Assembly: GCA_021810605.1 (NCBI GenBank)
Contig: JAJZIL010000005.1
Span: 1-55,396, forward strand
Reading direction: 5' to 3'
DNA: 55,396 bases
Source of the DNA: a bacterium
Lineage (GTDB): Bacteria > Patescibacteriota > Dojkabacteria > JAKAPS01 > JAJZLI01
The notes below the pieces were generated by a model. It had not been told where the DNA came from, made no database searches, and saw nothing but the letters and a program-made list of their open reading frames with translations. Shown here piece after piece: positions 1-8,514 of the stretch (positions within the stretch are counted from its first letter, which is position 1; each line of letters starts with the position of its first letter). The translations under genes and the position numbers were made by a program.

Positions 1-504
1 ATCTTTAGAAAAGAAGGTTTTGACATTGGAGAGAATGTTTTTTTAGATCATACAGAAATAGAAGAGATTTATCCTGAATTTTTAAAAATTGAAGATAATG
101 TCACGATTGCATATGGTACTAGGATACTTGTACATGATAGTTCTATGAATAATCTTTTTTCAGATCCTATTAGATTTGGTAAAGTTATAATCAAAGAAGG
201 TGCATATATAGGTGCAAAATGTATAATAATGCCTGGGGTTACAATAGGTAAAGGTTCAGTAGTAGGTGCTGGATCGTTAGTTACAAAAAATGTTAAGAAT
301 AATACTATAGTGATGGGTTCTCCAGCTAAAGAGTATATGTCTACTAGAGAATATAGAAAGAAATTTTTAAAGAATATGAAGAATGATAAATATTATTATT
401 GGGATATAGAACCTTTCATGAAAAGATTAAAAAATGAAAATTGGGCTCTTTTAGAAAAAGAGTCATACATAAAATTCATAAAAAAAAATAAATTAAATAA
501 GTGA
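1..504 (+). CDS. Left-handed beta-helix acyltransferase, 5' end outside the window
   Basis: The frame is open from base 1, so the true start lies upstream; the first internal ATG at 145 is not the start. About 167 residues are visible. Hexapeptide-type repeats (for example IKEGAYIGAKCIIMPGVTIG and GKGSVVGAGSLV) followed by the turn VMGSPAKEY are typical of the xenobiotic/maltose acetyltransferase class of left-handed beta-helix enzymes, which move an acyl group from acyl-CoA to a sugar or similar acceptor. A C-terminal basic tail of about 50 residues follows the helix. The acceptor cannot be told from the sequence. The last 12 bases overlap the convergent mraY gene. A surface-polysaccharide role would fit the rest of the window but is inference. 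Confidence 0.8.
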   Translation: MFRKEGFDIGENVFLDHTEIEEIYPEFLKIEDNVTIAYGTRILVHDSSMNNLFSDPIRFGKVIIKEGAYIGAKCIIMPGVTIGKGSVVGAGSLVTKNVKNNTIVMGSPAKEYMSTREYRKKFLKNMKNDKYYYWDIEPFMKRLKNENWALLEKESYIKFIKKNKLNK

Positions 505-1587
505 TATCCAGATTGATATTAATGCAAGTACAAATGAGAATAACCAAAATCTCATTACTATCTTCTCTTCAGACCATCCGAGCATTTCAAGATGATGATG
601 TAATGGAGCCATTAGAAAAAATTTTCTTTTCAGATATTTTTTCCCCAATTTTTGAATTATTACTGAGAGAGTTTCTACTACAAAGATTCCTCCTACTATT
701 ATAAGTATAATTTCCTTTTGGAGAATAATTGATATAACTGCAAGAAGAGATCCTAATCCAAGTGTTCCAATATCACCTATCTGTACTCTAGCAGGTTTTA
801 TATTAAAATACATATATGTTATAAGAGCTCCTGTTATAGTAGCAGACAGAATTGCTATACTTTCATTGTGATCAATTAGTGCAATACTCATAAAAGTAAT
901 AAATGATGCAATCATTACACCTGAGGATAGTCCATCAAGCCCATCGGTTATATTTACTGCATTAGCAGTAGATATAATCATAAGGAAGATTAGAGGTATA
1001 ATCCAATATCCTATATTGATATATATATTGCTCCATATCCAAATACTATGAATATGTAGATAGAAGAAAATATAGTAAGAAACTATTGCACCTTCAATAA
1101 TTTGTATAAGTATTCTTTCATGTGGGTATAGTCCAGTTCCATACCTAGATCCAATTGAGTTAAATAATCCTTTATATAGTGCCCAAGGTAGAGTTATAGT
1201 ATAGAGTATTCTTTGTGATATTTTTTTATGGTGAAATGCTAGTTTAAAGTGATGTTTAAAACTTCTAAAGACTCTTTTTTTCTTTCCAAATATATTTAGA
1301 AGATCGTCAATTGCTCCTAGTATTGATCCAATTAAAAATATTATAATAGGTATTTGGGTGTATTTATTCCAATTAAAAAGTATTGTTATTATAACAACTG
1401 ATATCAGTATTATTATTCCACCCATCATAGGAGTTCCTATTTTTGATTTTCTTTGTTTAATTTTAAGAGAATCATCTGCTGCTCTTCCTCTTACAACCTT
1501 AAATTGATATAAAAGATCAATTATAAAAGGAGCTACTAGTATTGATACTAGTATAGAAAGTATTAAAAATGTAAATGCTGCTAACAT
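493..1587 (-). CDS. mraY: Phospho-N-acetylmuramoyl-pentapeptide transferase
   Basis: MraY transfers phospho-MurNAc-pentapeptide from the UDP precursor to undecaprenyl phosphate at the inner membrane, giving lipid I. The 364-residue protein has the usual length and about ten hydrophobic segments. Family signatures are GTPMMGG (residues 51-57), NITDGLDGLSSG (about 211-222, containing the catalytic and Mg-binding aspartates), a GDIGTLGLGSLLA motif, and the histidine triad APLHHHLE (about 326-333). It lies 7 bases after the NlpC/P60-like gene and is the last gene of the minus-strand wall cluster that also holds a MurF-like ligase and Ddl, so it is probably read from the promoter at 2313-2341. Its tail overlaps the convergent acyltransferase by 12 bases. 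Confidence 0.95.
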   Translation of the reverse strand: MLAAFTFLILSILVSILVAPFIIDLLYQFKVVRGRAADDSLKIKQRKSKIGTPMMGGIIILISVVIITILFNWNKYTQIPIIIFLIGSILGAIDDLLNIFGKKKRVFRSFKHHFKLAFHHKKISQRILYTITLPWALYKGLFNSIGSRYGTGLYPHERILIQIIEGAIVSYYIFFYLHIHSIWIWSNIYINIGYWIIPLIFLMIISTANAVNITDGLDGLSSGVMIASFITFMSIALIDHNESIAILSATITGALITYMYFNIKPARVQIGDIGTLGLGSLLAVISIILQKEIILIIVGGIFVVETLSVIIQKLGKKYLKRKFFLMAPLHHHLEMLGWSEEKIVMRFWLFSFVLALISIWISLI

Positions 1588-1594
1588 AATTTTA

Positions 1595-2302
1595 TTAAAG
1601 TAATTTTAGTCTTCTAACACCGTTCGAATTTATCTTCTTTTTATATAGGTATATAGGTTGATATTCTGCTCCTTTGATTTTTTGCCATTCTTGATCTTGT
1701 AATCCTTTATTCTCATTCTTAACTATTATGTAAGATTCACATACTCCTATATTTTCAGTTGATTGCCAATAAGTTATTTTAGATAATACCCCTTTATTAT
1801 AATTTAACTGAGATATTATAGCTACATGCTTTCCTCCATTCATTCTGATAAGATCTCCAGGTTTAATATCTTTTACTTTACTTATAGATATACTATTATC
1901 TTCATTAGTTAGTGTATCTGCATTCATTTTTGAACTAACTGGTCTTATCTTGTGAGAATAAAATATTTTAATAGGGTTTTTAGTTCTTTTAACTATTATT
2001 TCCCATATATTTTTATCTCTTTTTTTTAAAGCTATTATATTCAATATATGAGTGACAAACCCTGAACAATCAATGCCTACTTTTTTTTCTTCCAAAAACT
2101 TATATCTATTTTTACCTTTTATAAGTTTATTGTTATTATTATCTTTGATGAATTTGTCAATCTCGTCTGGAGATCCCTTTCCTAAATTAACACTACTTAA
2201 AAATTTATTCTTACTTCTATTTATATAGTAAGGTGTATTTTCATATCTCTGATATAAATCAAAGCATTCTTTAGGAAGTTTTTTAACCTTTGAATCATTC
2301 AT
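1595..2302 (-). CDS. NlpC/P60-like cysteine hydrolase
   Basis: The protein has 235 residues. The core looks like an NlpC/P60 (CHAP-like) papain fold: VGIDCSGFVTHIL carries the presumed catalytic Cys79, and KPGDLIRMNGGKHVAII the presumed His159 about 80 residues later. Such enzymes usually cut peptide bonds in the peptidoglycan stem. No signal peptide is visible, so a cytoplasmic or unconventional location is possible. A lysine/asparagine-rich stretch of about 75 residues precedes the catalytic Cys. It sits between ddl and mraY, which supports a cell-wall role. A consensus promoter lies directly upstream with its -10 box 10 bases before the ATG. The family assignment rests on motifs only and the substrate is unknown. 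Confidence 0.65.
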   Translation of the reverse strand: MNDSKVKKLPKECFDLYQRYENTPYYINRSKNKFLSSVNLGKGSPDEIDKFIKDNNNNKLIKGKNRYKFLEEKKVGIDCSGFVTHILNIIALKKRDKNIWEIIVKRTKNPIKIFYSHKIRPVSSKMNADTLTNEDNSISISKVKDIKPGDLIRMNGGKHVAIISQLNYNKGVLSKITYWQSTENIGVCESYIIVKNENKGLQDQEWQKIKGAEYQPIYLYKKKINSNGVRRLKLL

Positions 2303-2312
2303 ATAAGAGAAT

Positions 2313-2341
2313 ATTATAAGACTATAGATCTATTTTGTCAA
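2313..2341 (-). promoter_or_regulatory. Consensus sigma70 promoter for the NlpC/P60-like gene and mraY
   Basis: Read on the minus strand, TTGACA (2341-2336) is separated by 17 bases from TATAAT (2318-2313); both boxes match consensus fully. Only 10 bases separate the -10 box from the ATG at 2302, so the transcript should have a leader of about 3 bases. No Shine-Dalgarno sequence is seen. Confidence 0.8.
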
Positions 2342-2357
2342 TATTGGAGTATTTTTA

Positions 2358-3491
2358 TTATAAATTCCAAAGTGGACTATCAATATTTTTTATAAATTTA
2401 TTTTTTTCTTTAAAATCTAGGACTGCATTTTCTATAACAATATCAATTATTTCTCTGAATTGTATCCCTTTGGATTCCCAAAGATAGAAAGATAGTGATC
2501 CTGGAATAGTATTTATTTCAATGGTGTAGAATTTATTATTTACTGTATCAACTAGATAATCTATTCTAACAAGACTTTGAGATCTTAGAGAGGTATATAC
2601 TTTTCTAGATACATCTTTTATTTTTTTATCTAAATCATTATTTATTTTCGCAGGAATGATTTTTTTTGAATTAGCCATTCCTTGAGTTTTGGATTTAGAT
2701 TTATCTCCTGAAAGGTATTTATCATTATATGAATACACAATATTAATATCTTTCTCTATTTGCTCAGATAATGAAAATACTATATCTCCTTTATCTCTTA
2801 TAATAGAATAAGTTATCTCCATTAAATTTTCCTTAAATTCCTCTATTATTATAAATTCATCATAGAGTATATCTGAGTCGATAATATCTTTAAGTTCATT
2901 AACATTATTTACTCTTTTTACTCCAATACTAGATCCAAGAGATGATGGTTTTACTATTAGTGGATATTTTGAAAACTTATTAATCTTTTTTATACAATTA
3001 TTATTATTTTCCTCCCAATCTTTCTTTGTTATATACATCCAAGGAACTATTGGAATATCATTTTTTTCAAATATATACTTCATTACAATCTTATCCATAC
3101 CATATACTCCACTTCTTACACTCGGACCTGTATAAGGTATCTTTAAAGTTTCTAAGAAACCTTGGATTTCTCCTCCTTCTCCTTCTCCTCCATGAAATGT
3201 TAAAAATGCTGCATATATATCAGTTAGATTATTGAATCCTCCTAATTTGAATCCAACTTTTCCATTTTCTATTGTAATTTTTATATCTATTTTTTTTAAT
3301 TGTATAAAATCTTTAAATGTATCAAAAGTTTTAAATTCTGGAATATATTTAAATTTATGATCTTTATCAAGATATATAGGGTAGACTTTATATTTATCTA
3401 AATTAAATTTGGATAGAACTTGCTTTGCTGTAATTATTGAGATTTCATGTTCCGGAGATTCTCCTCCAAAAAGTAGTAAAATATTTTTCAT
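2358..3491 (-). CDS. ddl: D-alanine--D-alanine ligase
   Basis: Ddl makes the D-Ala-D-Ala dipeptide that ends the peptidoglycan stem. The 377-residue protein opens with the typical LLFGGESPEHEIS and has the ATP-grasp layout: a YGMDKIVMKYIF segment, PLIVKPSSLGSSIGV (ATP-binding lysine and Ser/Gly loop), an acidic IIEEF clamp, and the Mg-binding C-terminal strand YTIEINTIPG. Length agrees with the family. It lies 3 bases downstream of the MurF-like gene, whose product would consume D-Ala-D-Ala, so the two should be co-transcribed. The 55-base gap after it contains a strong internal promoter for the following genes. Confidence 0.93.
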   Translation of the reverse strand: MKNILLLFGGESPEHEISIITAKQVLSKFNLDKYKVYPIYLDKDHKFKYIPEFKTFDTFKDFIQLKKIDIKITIENGKVGFKLGGFNNLTDIYAAFLTFHGGEGEGGEIQGFLETLKIPYTGPSVRSGVYGMDKIVMKYIFEKNDIPIVPWMYITKKDWEENNNNCIKKINKFSKYPLIVKPSSLGSSIGVKRVNNVNELKDIIDSDILYDEFIIIEEFKENLMEITYSIIRDKGDIVFSLSEQIEKDINIVYSYNDKYLSGDKSKSKTQGMANSKKIIPAKINNDLDKKIKDVSRKVYTSLRSQSLVRIDYLVDTVNNKFYTIEINTIPGSLSFYLWESKGIQFREIIDIVIENAVLDFKEKNKFIKNIDSPLWNL

Positions 3492-3494
3492 TTT

Positions 3495-4907
3495 TTAACT
3501 TTTAAAATAATATTGATCAGTTATTTCATTTTGCATAAGTATACAATCTCCTTTTTTAAAATCTTTTTTATATTTTTCAAAATCCATATAGTTTTCTATC
3601 TCTACTGCTTTATCTAAGACTTTTATACCATTTTTAATATATTTTTTAAATGGGGTATTAAATATATATACACCATCTATTATTTTTGATAGAAACTTTC
3701 CATATTCAGTATTTACTTTTTCACTCTCTTTTCCTCTTTCAACAATTCCACCTGTAACTACAAATATTCTCTTTACAATACCTTTCTTTTTTAGATCATA
3801 TATAAAATTTATATCTGATTTTGCACTCTCTTCTCCTATATTGTATGTATCATCAATATATAGAACATCATTTATATATATTGGGTACATTCTTCTATCA
3901 GTAGGTTTAATAATATTAATTTTCCCTTGTATATTTGTTATGTTAAATAGTTCTGCAGTTTTTATTGCAAGAGTTAGGTTTGAGATCATTGAATATCCTA
4001 ATAAAGTGGTATGAAACATATCTTCTGAAAAATTTGTTTTAAAATATGTAACTCCACCTTCAATTTTATCTATCTTGTATGATGTTGTTATATATTCTTT
4101 ATTTTCATCAAATTTTATATCTATATCATATTGTTCAAAAGGTATATTATATATATCTTTTGGTGCTATTATCTTTGCATTTTTTTTTGCAAAATCTACT
4201 ACTTCAATTCCAGCTTTTATTATATTAGTAGTACTTTTAAATCTTTCTAAATGTTGTGTTCCAAAAGATGTAATAATAGATATATCAGATGGAAAGTTTT
4301 TCATAACCTCTTTTATCTCACCTACCTTATATGCACCTATCTCAAGTAATAATATTTCAGTATTGCTATCCATATTATTATTAATACTTTGAGATATTCC
4401 AAGAATTGTATTAATACTTTTTCCTGGAGTAAAGACTTTATAATCAAAAGATAGTAATGTTTTTATAAAATTTACTGTACTAGTTTTTCCATAACTTCCT
4501 ATTACTGCAATTACTTTCAAATTGGGTACTGTGGATACTTTCTTTTTAGCTTTCCTTATTTGAGAATTTTTTATTGTGTATTCAACAGGATATATTAGTA
4601 GTGTTGTAAAGTAGATGAAAAATGGTGTTAGTATTTCATAAATTAGTATAAGAATTACTACAAAGAGTATTAACTTATCTATTATATTTAGATTAATATA
4701 AAAACTTATTTCAATAGAACTAAAAATTTCAAGTATTAATGTTAATATAAGTAATATTTTTATTTTTGGTGTATATACTAATTTATCTTTATATTGAAAT
4801 TTATTTGTATGAATTTGAGGTCGTATTGAATATTTAGAAAAGCTATTTAAATCATATTCAAATGTTTGGAGTATATAAAGAAGTTTGATTATATATTTAT
4901 TATTCAT
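3495..4907 (-). CDS. murF: Membrane-anchored MurF-like ligase (UDP-MurNAc-tripeptide--D-Ala-D-Ala ligase)
   Basis: MurF joins D-Ala-D-Ala to UDP-MurNAc-tripeptide using ATP. The central Mur ligase motif IGSYGKTS (residues 136-143) is the phosphate loop, followed by an LLEIGAYKVGEI segment and a C-terminal YIDDTYN motif typical of MurF. Unusually, the first 110 residues contain at least two hydrophobic segments (about 50-70 and 78-105), so the catalytic domain is probably tethered to the membrane, whereas classical MurF is soluble. The usual N-terminal UDP-substrate domain is short or replaced. Neighbours Ddl and MraY act directly before and after it in the pathway. Its start overlaps the upstream hydrolase by 8 bases. 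A related amino-acid ligase with another substrate cannot be excluded. Confidence 0.8.
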   Translation of the reverse strand: MNNKYIIKLLYILQTFEYDLNSFSKYSIRPQIHTNKFQYKDKLVYTPKIKILLILTLILEIFSSIEISFYINLNIIDKLILFVVILILIYEILTPFFIYFTTLLIYPVEYTIKNSQIRKAKKKVSTVPNLKVIAVIGSYGKTSTVNFIKTLLSFDYKVFTPGKSINTILGISQSINNNMDSNTEILLLEIGAYKVGEIKEVMKNFPSDISIITSFGTQHLERFKSTTNIIKAGIEVVDFAKKNAKIIAPKDIYNIPFEQYDIDIKFDENKEYITTSYKIDKIEGGVTYFKTNFSEDMFHTTLLGYSMISNLTLAIKTAELFNITNIQGKINIIKPTDRRMYPIYINDVLYIDDTYNIGEESAKSDINFIYDLKKKGIVKRIFVVTGGIVERGKESEKVNTEYGKFLSKIIDGVYIFNTPFKKYIKNGIKVLDKAVEIENYMDFEKYKKDFKKGDCILMQNEITDQYYFKS

Positions 4908-5634
4908 TCTTATCTAGAAAATTTTTTACTACTCCGGCAAATAGATTTGGATTTTCAATATGAGCAAAATGAGTATATCCATTAAGTATACATAACTCTG
5001 ATCCACGTATATTTTTATTTAATATATCTGCTTTTTCTATTTCTAGTTCACTATCTTTATCTCCCCATATAATGAGTGTTTCACAGTCTATTTTTTTAAG
5101 GATTGGAAGTACATTATAATTTATAGCTTTCAAAAAAACTTCTCTGAGCTCTCCTGCTTCTTTATAATCTCTACTTTGTGCATTCTCTCTTATCTTTTTT
5201 GGAATAATTTTTTTTGGTATTTTTTCAGATATATATTTTTTTAATTTTCCTTTATCTGAAATTATTCCAGCAGATGAGAAAAGTATTAGAGATTTAATCT
5301 TTATATTTTCAGAAGATGTCATTTTGATAGCTATTCTTCCTCCTGCTGAATGAGCTAATATATTTATTGAATTTAAGTGAAGTCTTTTTAGAAATTTTTC
5401 TAGATATTGAGCATAATCATCTACTCCAAATGATAGAAATTTTGGATTTTTACTATCTCCAAAATTAGGTAAATCTGGACAGATGACTCTATAGTCATTT
5501 TTAAGTATATCTATTATATCAATCCAACTTTCTTTATTTTGTTTCCACCCGTGTAAAATAACAAGTGGTGTTTTAGAATGATCCTCTAGAGTATCAATAT
5601 ATGATATATTTTCTTTTTTATAAACATTATTCAT
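4900..5634 (-). CDS. Alpha/beta hydrolase
   Basis: The 244-residue protein has the alpha/beta hydrolase fold signatures: the oxyanion-hole strand LVILHGWKQNKESW, the nucleophile elbow AHSAGG with Ser96, an acid strand WGDKDSE, and the histidine loop YTHFAHIENP near the C terminus. Substrate is unknown; the family covers esterases, peptidases and acyl transferases. It is the first gene of the minus-strand wall cluster and its last 8 bases overlap the start of the MurF-like gene, so translation is probably coupled. A promoter with boxes TTGATA and TATAAA lies just upstream. A role in cell-envelope turnover is suggested only by position. Confidence 0.8.
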   Translation of the reverse strand: MNNVYKKENISYIDTLEDHSKTPLVILHGWKQNKESWIDIIDILKNDYRVICPDLPNFGDSKNPKFLSFGVDDYAQYLEKFLKRLHLNSINILAHSAGGRIAIKMTSSENIKIKSLILFSSAGIISDKGKLKKYISEKIPKKIIPKKIRENAQSRDYKEAGELREVFLKAINYNVLPILKKIDCETLIIWGDKDSELEIEKADILNKNIRGSELCILNGYTHFAHIENPNLFAGVVKNFLDKNE

Positions 5635-5661
5635 ATGTGTTAGTATAGGTTTATATCACAT

Positions 5662-5689
5662 TTTATACCTTATATTAGTATATTATCAA
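5662..5689 (-). promoter_or_regulatory. Predicted promoter of the hydrolase-murF-ddl operon
   Basis: On the minus strand TTGATA (5689-5684), a 16-base spacer and TATAAA (5667-5662) precede the hydrolase ATG at 5634, predicting a leader of about 20 bases. Confidence 0.55.
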
Positions 5690-5941
5690 GTTTTATATGA
5701 TTTTTATTATAAAATATTCAATTTATATATTCTATATATTACATGATTTGAGTTATATTGATAAGATAATTTATAACAGATCTTATATTAATAGTATTAA
5801 TTTATAATAATCATTTAGTATGAAAGATTTGAATTTTAATGCCACAATATCTTTGGTGGTTCTAATCAAGGATCTATTTTATATGTAATGTATAGATGGT
5901 AGAAAAATATGTTAATTTGATATAGAATACTCTTAGAAATT
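5690..5941 (+). other. AT-rich divergent intergenic region
   Basis: This is most of the only gene-free stretch over 300 bases (5635-5941), between the divergent hydrolase and trhO genes. Apart from the hydrolase promoter I see no tRNA-like structure, repeat or convincing gene. A 22-codon ATG frame at 5819-5887 has no supporting context. A possible -10 box (TAGAAT, 5923-5928) precedes trhO but no clear -35 accompanies it. Confidence 0.4.
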
Positions 5942-6817
5942 ATGAAAAGAGTAATACTGTTTTATAAATATATACATATAGCACATCCTCTAGCTTTGAG
6001 GAGTAGTCAGATGAAATTAGCTAAAAGATTATCTTTAAAGGGGAGGGTTATTATATCTTCTGAAGGGTTGAATGCTACTCTTTCTGGAGAGGATAAAGAT
6101 ATTGAAGAGTATAAAAGAGAATTAACTTTAAATGAGAATTTTTCAGATATTATTTTTAAAGAAGCAAGTGTAAAGGAAGATGTCTTTCCAAAGTTATCGA
6201 TAAAGGTGAGAAAGGAGATTGTATCTCTAAATCAAAATTTAGATATAGTTTCAGGAAAGAATAAAAAAGGTCAATATATATCTCCAGATGATTTTCATAA
6301 TATAATACAGAATAATGATGAAGAGGTTTTAATAGTTGATGCTAGAAATAATTATGAATCAGCAATAGGACGGTTCAAAAAAGCTATTACTCCAGATATA
6401 GATAATTTTAGGGATTTCCCAAAATTTATAAATGATATTAAAAAGTATAGAGATAAAAAAATTGTGATGTATTGTACTGGTGGAGTAAGATGTGAAAAAG
6501 CATCTTCTCTACTTATAAAAAAGGGTTTTAAGAATGTATACCAGCTTAAAGAAGGGATTTTAAATTATGCAAAATATTATCCAGAAGATTTTGAGGGAAA
6601 ATGTTATGTCTTTGATTCTAGAATTGCTGTATATTTAGATAATAAAAATAGAACTATAATCTCTAAATGTAAGCATTGTGGCGAGGATTCAGATATATAC
6701 ATAAACTGTGCTAATAAGAAATGTAATTTACAATTTATATGCTGTAATAAATGTGAAAAAAAGTTTAAACATTCATGCTCAAATAGATGTATGGAGATAA
6801 TTTCTGTAAAAGCTTAA
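5942..6817 (+). CDS. trhO: tRNA uridine(34) hydroxylase, rhodanese family (TrhO/YceA)
   Basis: TrhO performs the oxygen-dependent hydroxylation of the wobble uridine in certain tRNAs, the first step towards 5-carboxymethoxy or 5-methoxyuridine. The 291-residue protein has the family's three parts: an N-terminal domain with GRVIISSEGLNATLSG, a central rhodanese domain with the active loop YCTGGVRCEKAS (catalytic Cys178), and a C-terminal cysteine-rich tail (KCKHCG, INCANKKC, CCNKCEKKFKHSC) that probably binds zinc. Length matches the family. It is a single plus-strand gene converging with the yggT-like gene, whose stop codon is 2 bases away. No Shine-Dalgarno sequence is visible. Confidence 0.9.
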   Translation: MKRVILFYKYIHIAHPLALRSSQMKLAKRLSLKGRVIISSEGLNATLSGEDKDIEEYKRELTLNENFSDIIFKEASVKEDVFPKLSIKVRKEIVSLNQNLDIVSGKNKKGQYISPDDFHNIIQNNDEEVLIVDARNNYESAIGRFKKAITPDIDNFRDFPKFINDIKKYRDKKIVMYCTGGVRCEKASSLLIKKGFKNVYQLKEGILNYAKYYPEDFEGKCYVFDSRIAVYLDNKNRTIISKCKHCGEDSDIYINCANKKCNLQFICCNKCEKKFKHSCSNRCMEIISVKA

Positions 6818-6819
6818 TT

Positions 6820-7131
6820 TTATATTCTTGTATTTCTTATTCTTTCTTCTTCTCTTTGTGAAAAATAGAAAATTATTTCTATAATTATAAATCCTGCAAT
6901 TGTATATAGTACTAATGCTGTAATTGAATTTAAAGAGATTATAAATCTTCCATAAGTAAGATTTTTAAAAAGTCCTGAAAAAGGTGAATATAGTGGATTT
7001 GAGAATCCATATATAAATTTAGCGATTCCATTATCTGGATTTGCTCCGAACATTTTAAATAGAACTCTTAATACTAGAAGAGTCTCTATTACTGAAAATA
7101 CTATATATACTGTTTTTTCGGCTATTTTCAT
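6820..7131 (-). CDS. YggT family membrane protein
   Basis: This 103-residue protein has two hydrophobic segments (about residues 8-28 and 68-92) separated by the loop LFKMFGANPDNGIAKFIYGF and the NPLYSPFSGLF motif, the hallmark of YggT proteins. YggT members are small integral membrane proteins linked in other bacteria to cell division or osmotic stress; the biochemical role is not settled. It is the last gene of the leuS, PLP enzyme, ATP-grasp and beta-propeller run. A TATTAT box 7 bases before the ATG could give it its own promoter, but no -35 box is evident. Confidence 0.75.
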   Translation of the reverse strand: MKIAEKTVYIVFSVIETLLVLRVLFKMFGANPDNGIAKFIYGFSNPLYSPFSGLFKNLTYGRFIISLNSITALVLYTIAGFIIIEIIFYFSQREEERIRNTRI

Positions 7132-7170
7132 TATATTAATAATACTAATCTATAATTAAAGTACTATTAA

Positions 7171-8469
7171 CTATTTAAAGATATAGAAATTCCCATTTCC
7201 TGTAGTAACATAAAATTCACCACTATAAAAGCTTAGTCCTGAAGCCAATTCGGGACCACCAAGGGTTCTTTTTGCAACAAATTTACCATTTTTTATATTT
7301 AGTACATAAATATTTCCATCAACTGTAATTGAATATATTAGGTTTTTTATAACTATAAATGGTGAGTTTACCATTCCATTAACTTTGAAGTCCCAAAGGA
7401 TTTTTTTTGTATCTATATTTACTGCAAATATTTTTCTTGTTGTATTTGATGAAGTATAGAGTATATTTCCTACAATAGTTGATACACTACCTTCCATTGG
7501 ATCAGAAGGAAGGTTTATTACTCCATTTCCCTCATTAATACTCCATATAATCTGTCCATTTGATGCATTTATTTTATATAGATATTCATTTCCTTTATTC
7601 TTAGAATAATTTGTAAGAGATGTTGAATTAGTATATATGTAACCTTGAGAATATGTAGGAGTAGTATCATCTAGAGCTCCAGTGATTTTTGGAAAACTAT
7701 CTTCCCATGCAATTTTTTTAGTTTTTATATTAATATCAAAAAATTTATATGGTAGAGCTCCTCCAAAATATACATTATTCCCAATTAGTACAGGAGAAGA
7801 CATTGAAACAATTGATCCTATGTTTATTGACCAAAGTTTTTTCCCATTAGATGAGTTCAGTGCATAAAATTCTCTATTACCATTGGCAAAATACAATACT
7901 CCATCATTATATATTGGTGTAGGCATATCTTCTCCAAGAGTTTTATATTTCCAAATAATTTTTCCTGTTTCTAAGTTAATTCCATAGATATAATTATTCC
8001 CAGTTCCTCTATATAATACTTTAGTATTATTTATATTTGAATAATTAATACTATTTCCCGATCCTACAAAGACCATATCTTTTGAAGGAACTACTACAGG
8101 ATTAGTCATTATCCAATTTGAAAAATTATCATTCCAAAGTATATTTCCAGAAATTCTTTTTATAGCATAAAGAGACCCACCCATATCTGATTTATTCATT
8201 GTTCCTACAAAGATAATATCTCCAGATACAATAGGAGTTGTATCAAAACCTAATGCATTTATATTTTTTTCTAGTATAACTTTAGATATTAAAGTTTTTT
8301 CTGATCCATTAGTAATATTATTATCTTTCCCATTATTTGAATATTGGTTATAGCTGTTATAGTAATATGTTGTATCAGGTTTAACAGTATTAGTATTTAG
8401 ATTTACTATTACTGCAATAACAATTAAAACTAGAGCAAAAAAATAAAATATATACAATTTCTTGTTCAT
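7171..8469 (-). CDS. Membrane-anchored PQQ-type beta-propeller protein
   Basis: One hydrophobic N-terminal segment (about residues 5-25) acts as a signal anchor or signal peptide; the rest should be extracellular. At least seven repeats of the PQQ-like blade follow, each ending in a tryptophan-docking pattern, for example YIYGINLETGKIIWKYKTLG, EFYALNSSNGKKLWS, KIFAVNIDTKKILWDF and YLYKINASNGQIIWS. These propellers (432 residues in all) resemble BamB or PQQ dehydrogenase shells, but the catalytic residues of a quinoprotein dehydrogenase are not recognisable, so a scaffold or binding role is more likely. It is 45 bases downstream of the ATP-grasp gene and in the same operon direction. The ligand is unknown. 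Confidence 0.8.
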   Translation of the reverse strand: MNKKLYIFYFFALVLIVIAVIVNLNTNTVKPDTTYYYNSYNQYSNNGKDNNITNGSEKTLISKVILEKNINALGFDTTPIVSGDIIFVGTMNKSDMGGSLYAIKRISGNILWNDNFSNWIMTNPVVVPSKDMVFVGSGNSINYSNINNTKVLYRGTGNNYIYGINLETGKIIWKYKTLGEDMPTPIYNDGVLYFANGNREFYALNSSNGKKLWSINIGSIVSMSSPVLIGNNVYFGGALPYKFFDINIKTKKIAWEDSFPKITGALDDTTPTYSQGYIYTNSTSLTNYSKNKGNEYLYKINASNGQIIWSINEGNGVINLPSDPMEGSVSTIVGNILYTSSNTTRKIFAVNIDTKKILWDFKVNGMVNSPFIVIKNLIYSITVDGNIYVLNIKNGKFVAKRTLGGPELASGLSFYSGEFYVTTGNGNFYIFK

Positions 8470-8514
8470 AACTATATTTTCTAATAATGGTATTATATAT
8501 CTATTATATCTAAT

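Noticed and set aside
5819-5887. 22-codon ATG frame in the hydrolase-trhO gap
   Set aside because: No promoter, no recognisable motif and too short to judge.
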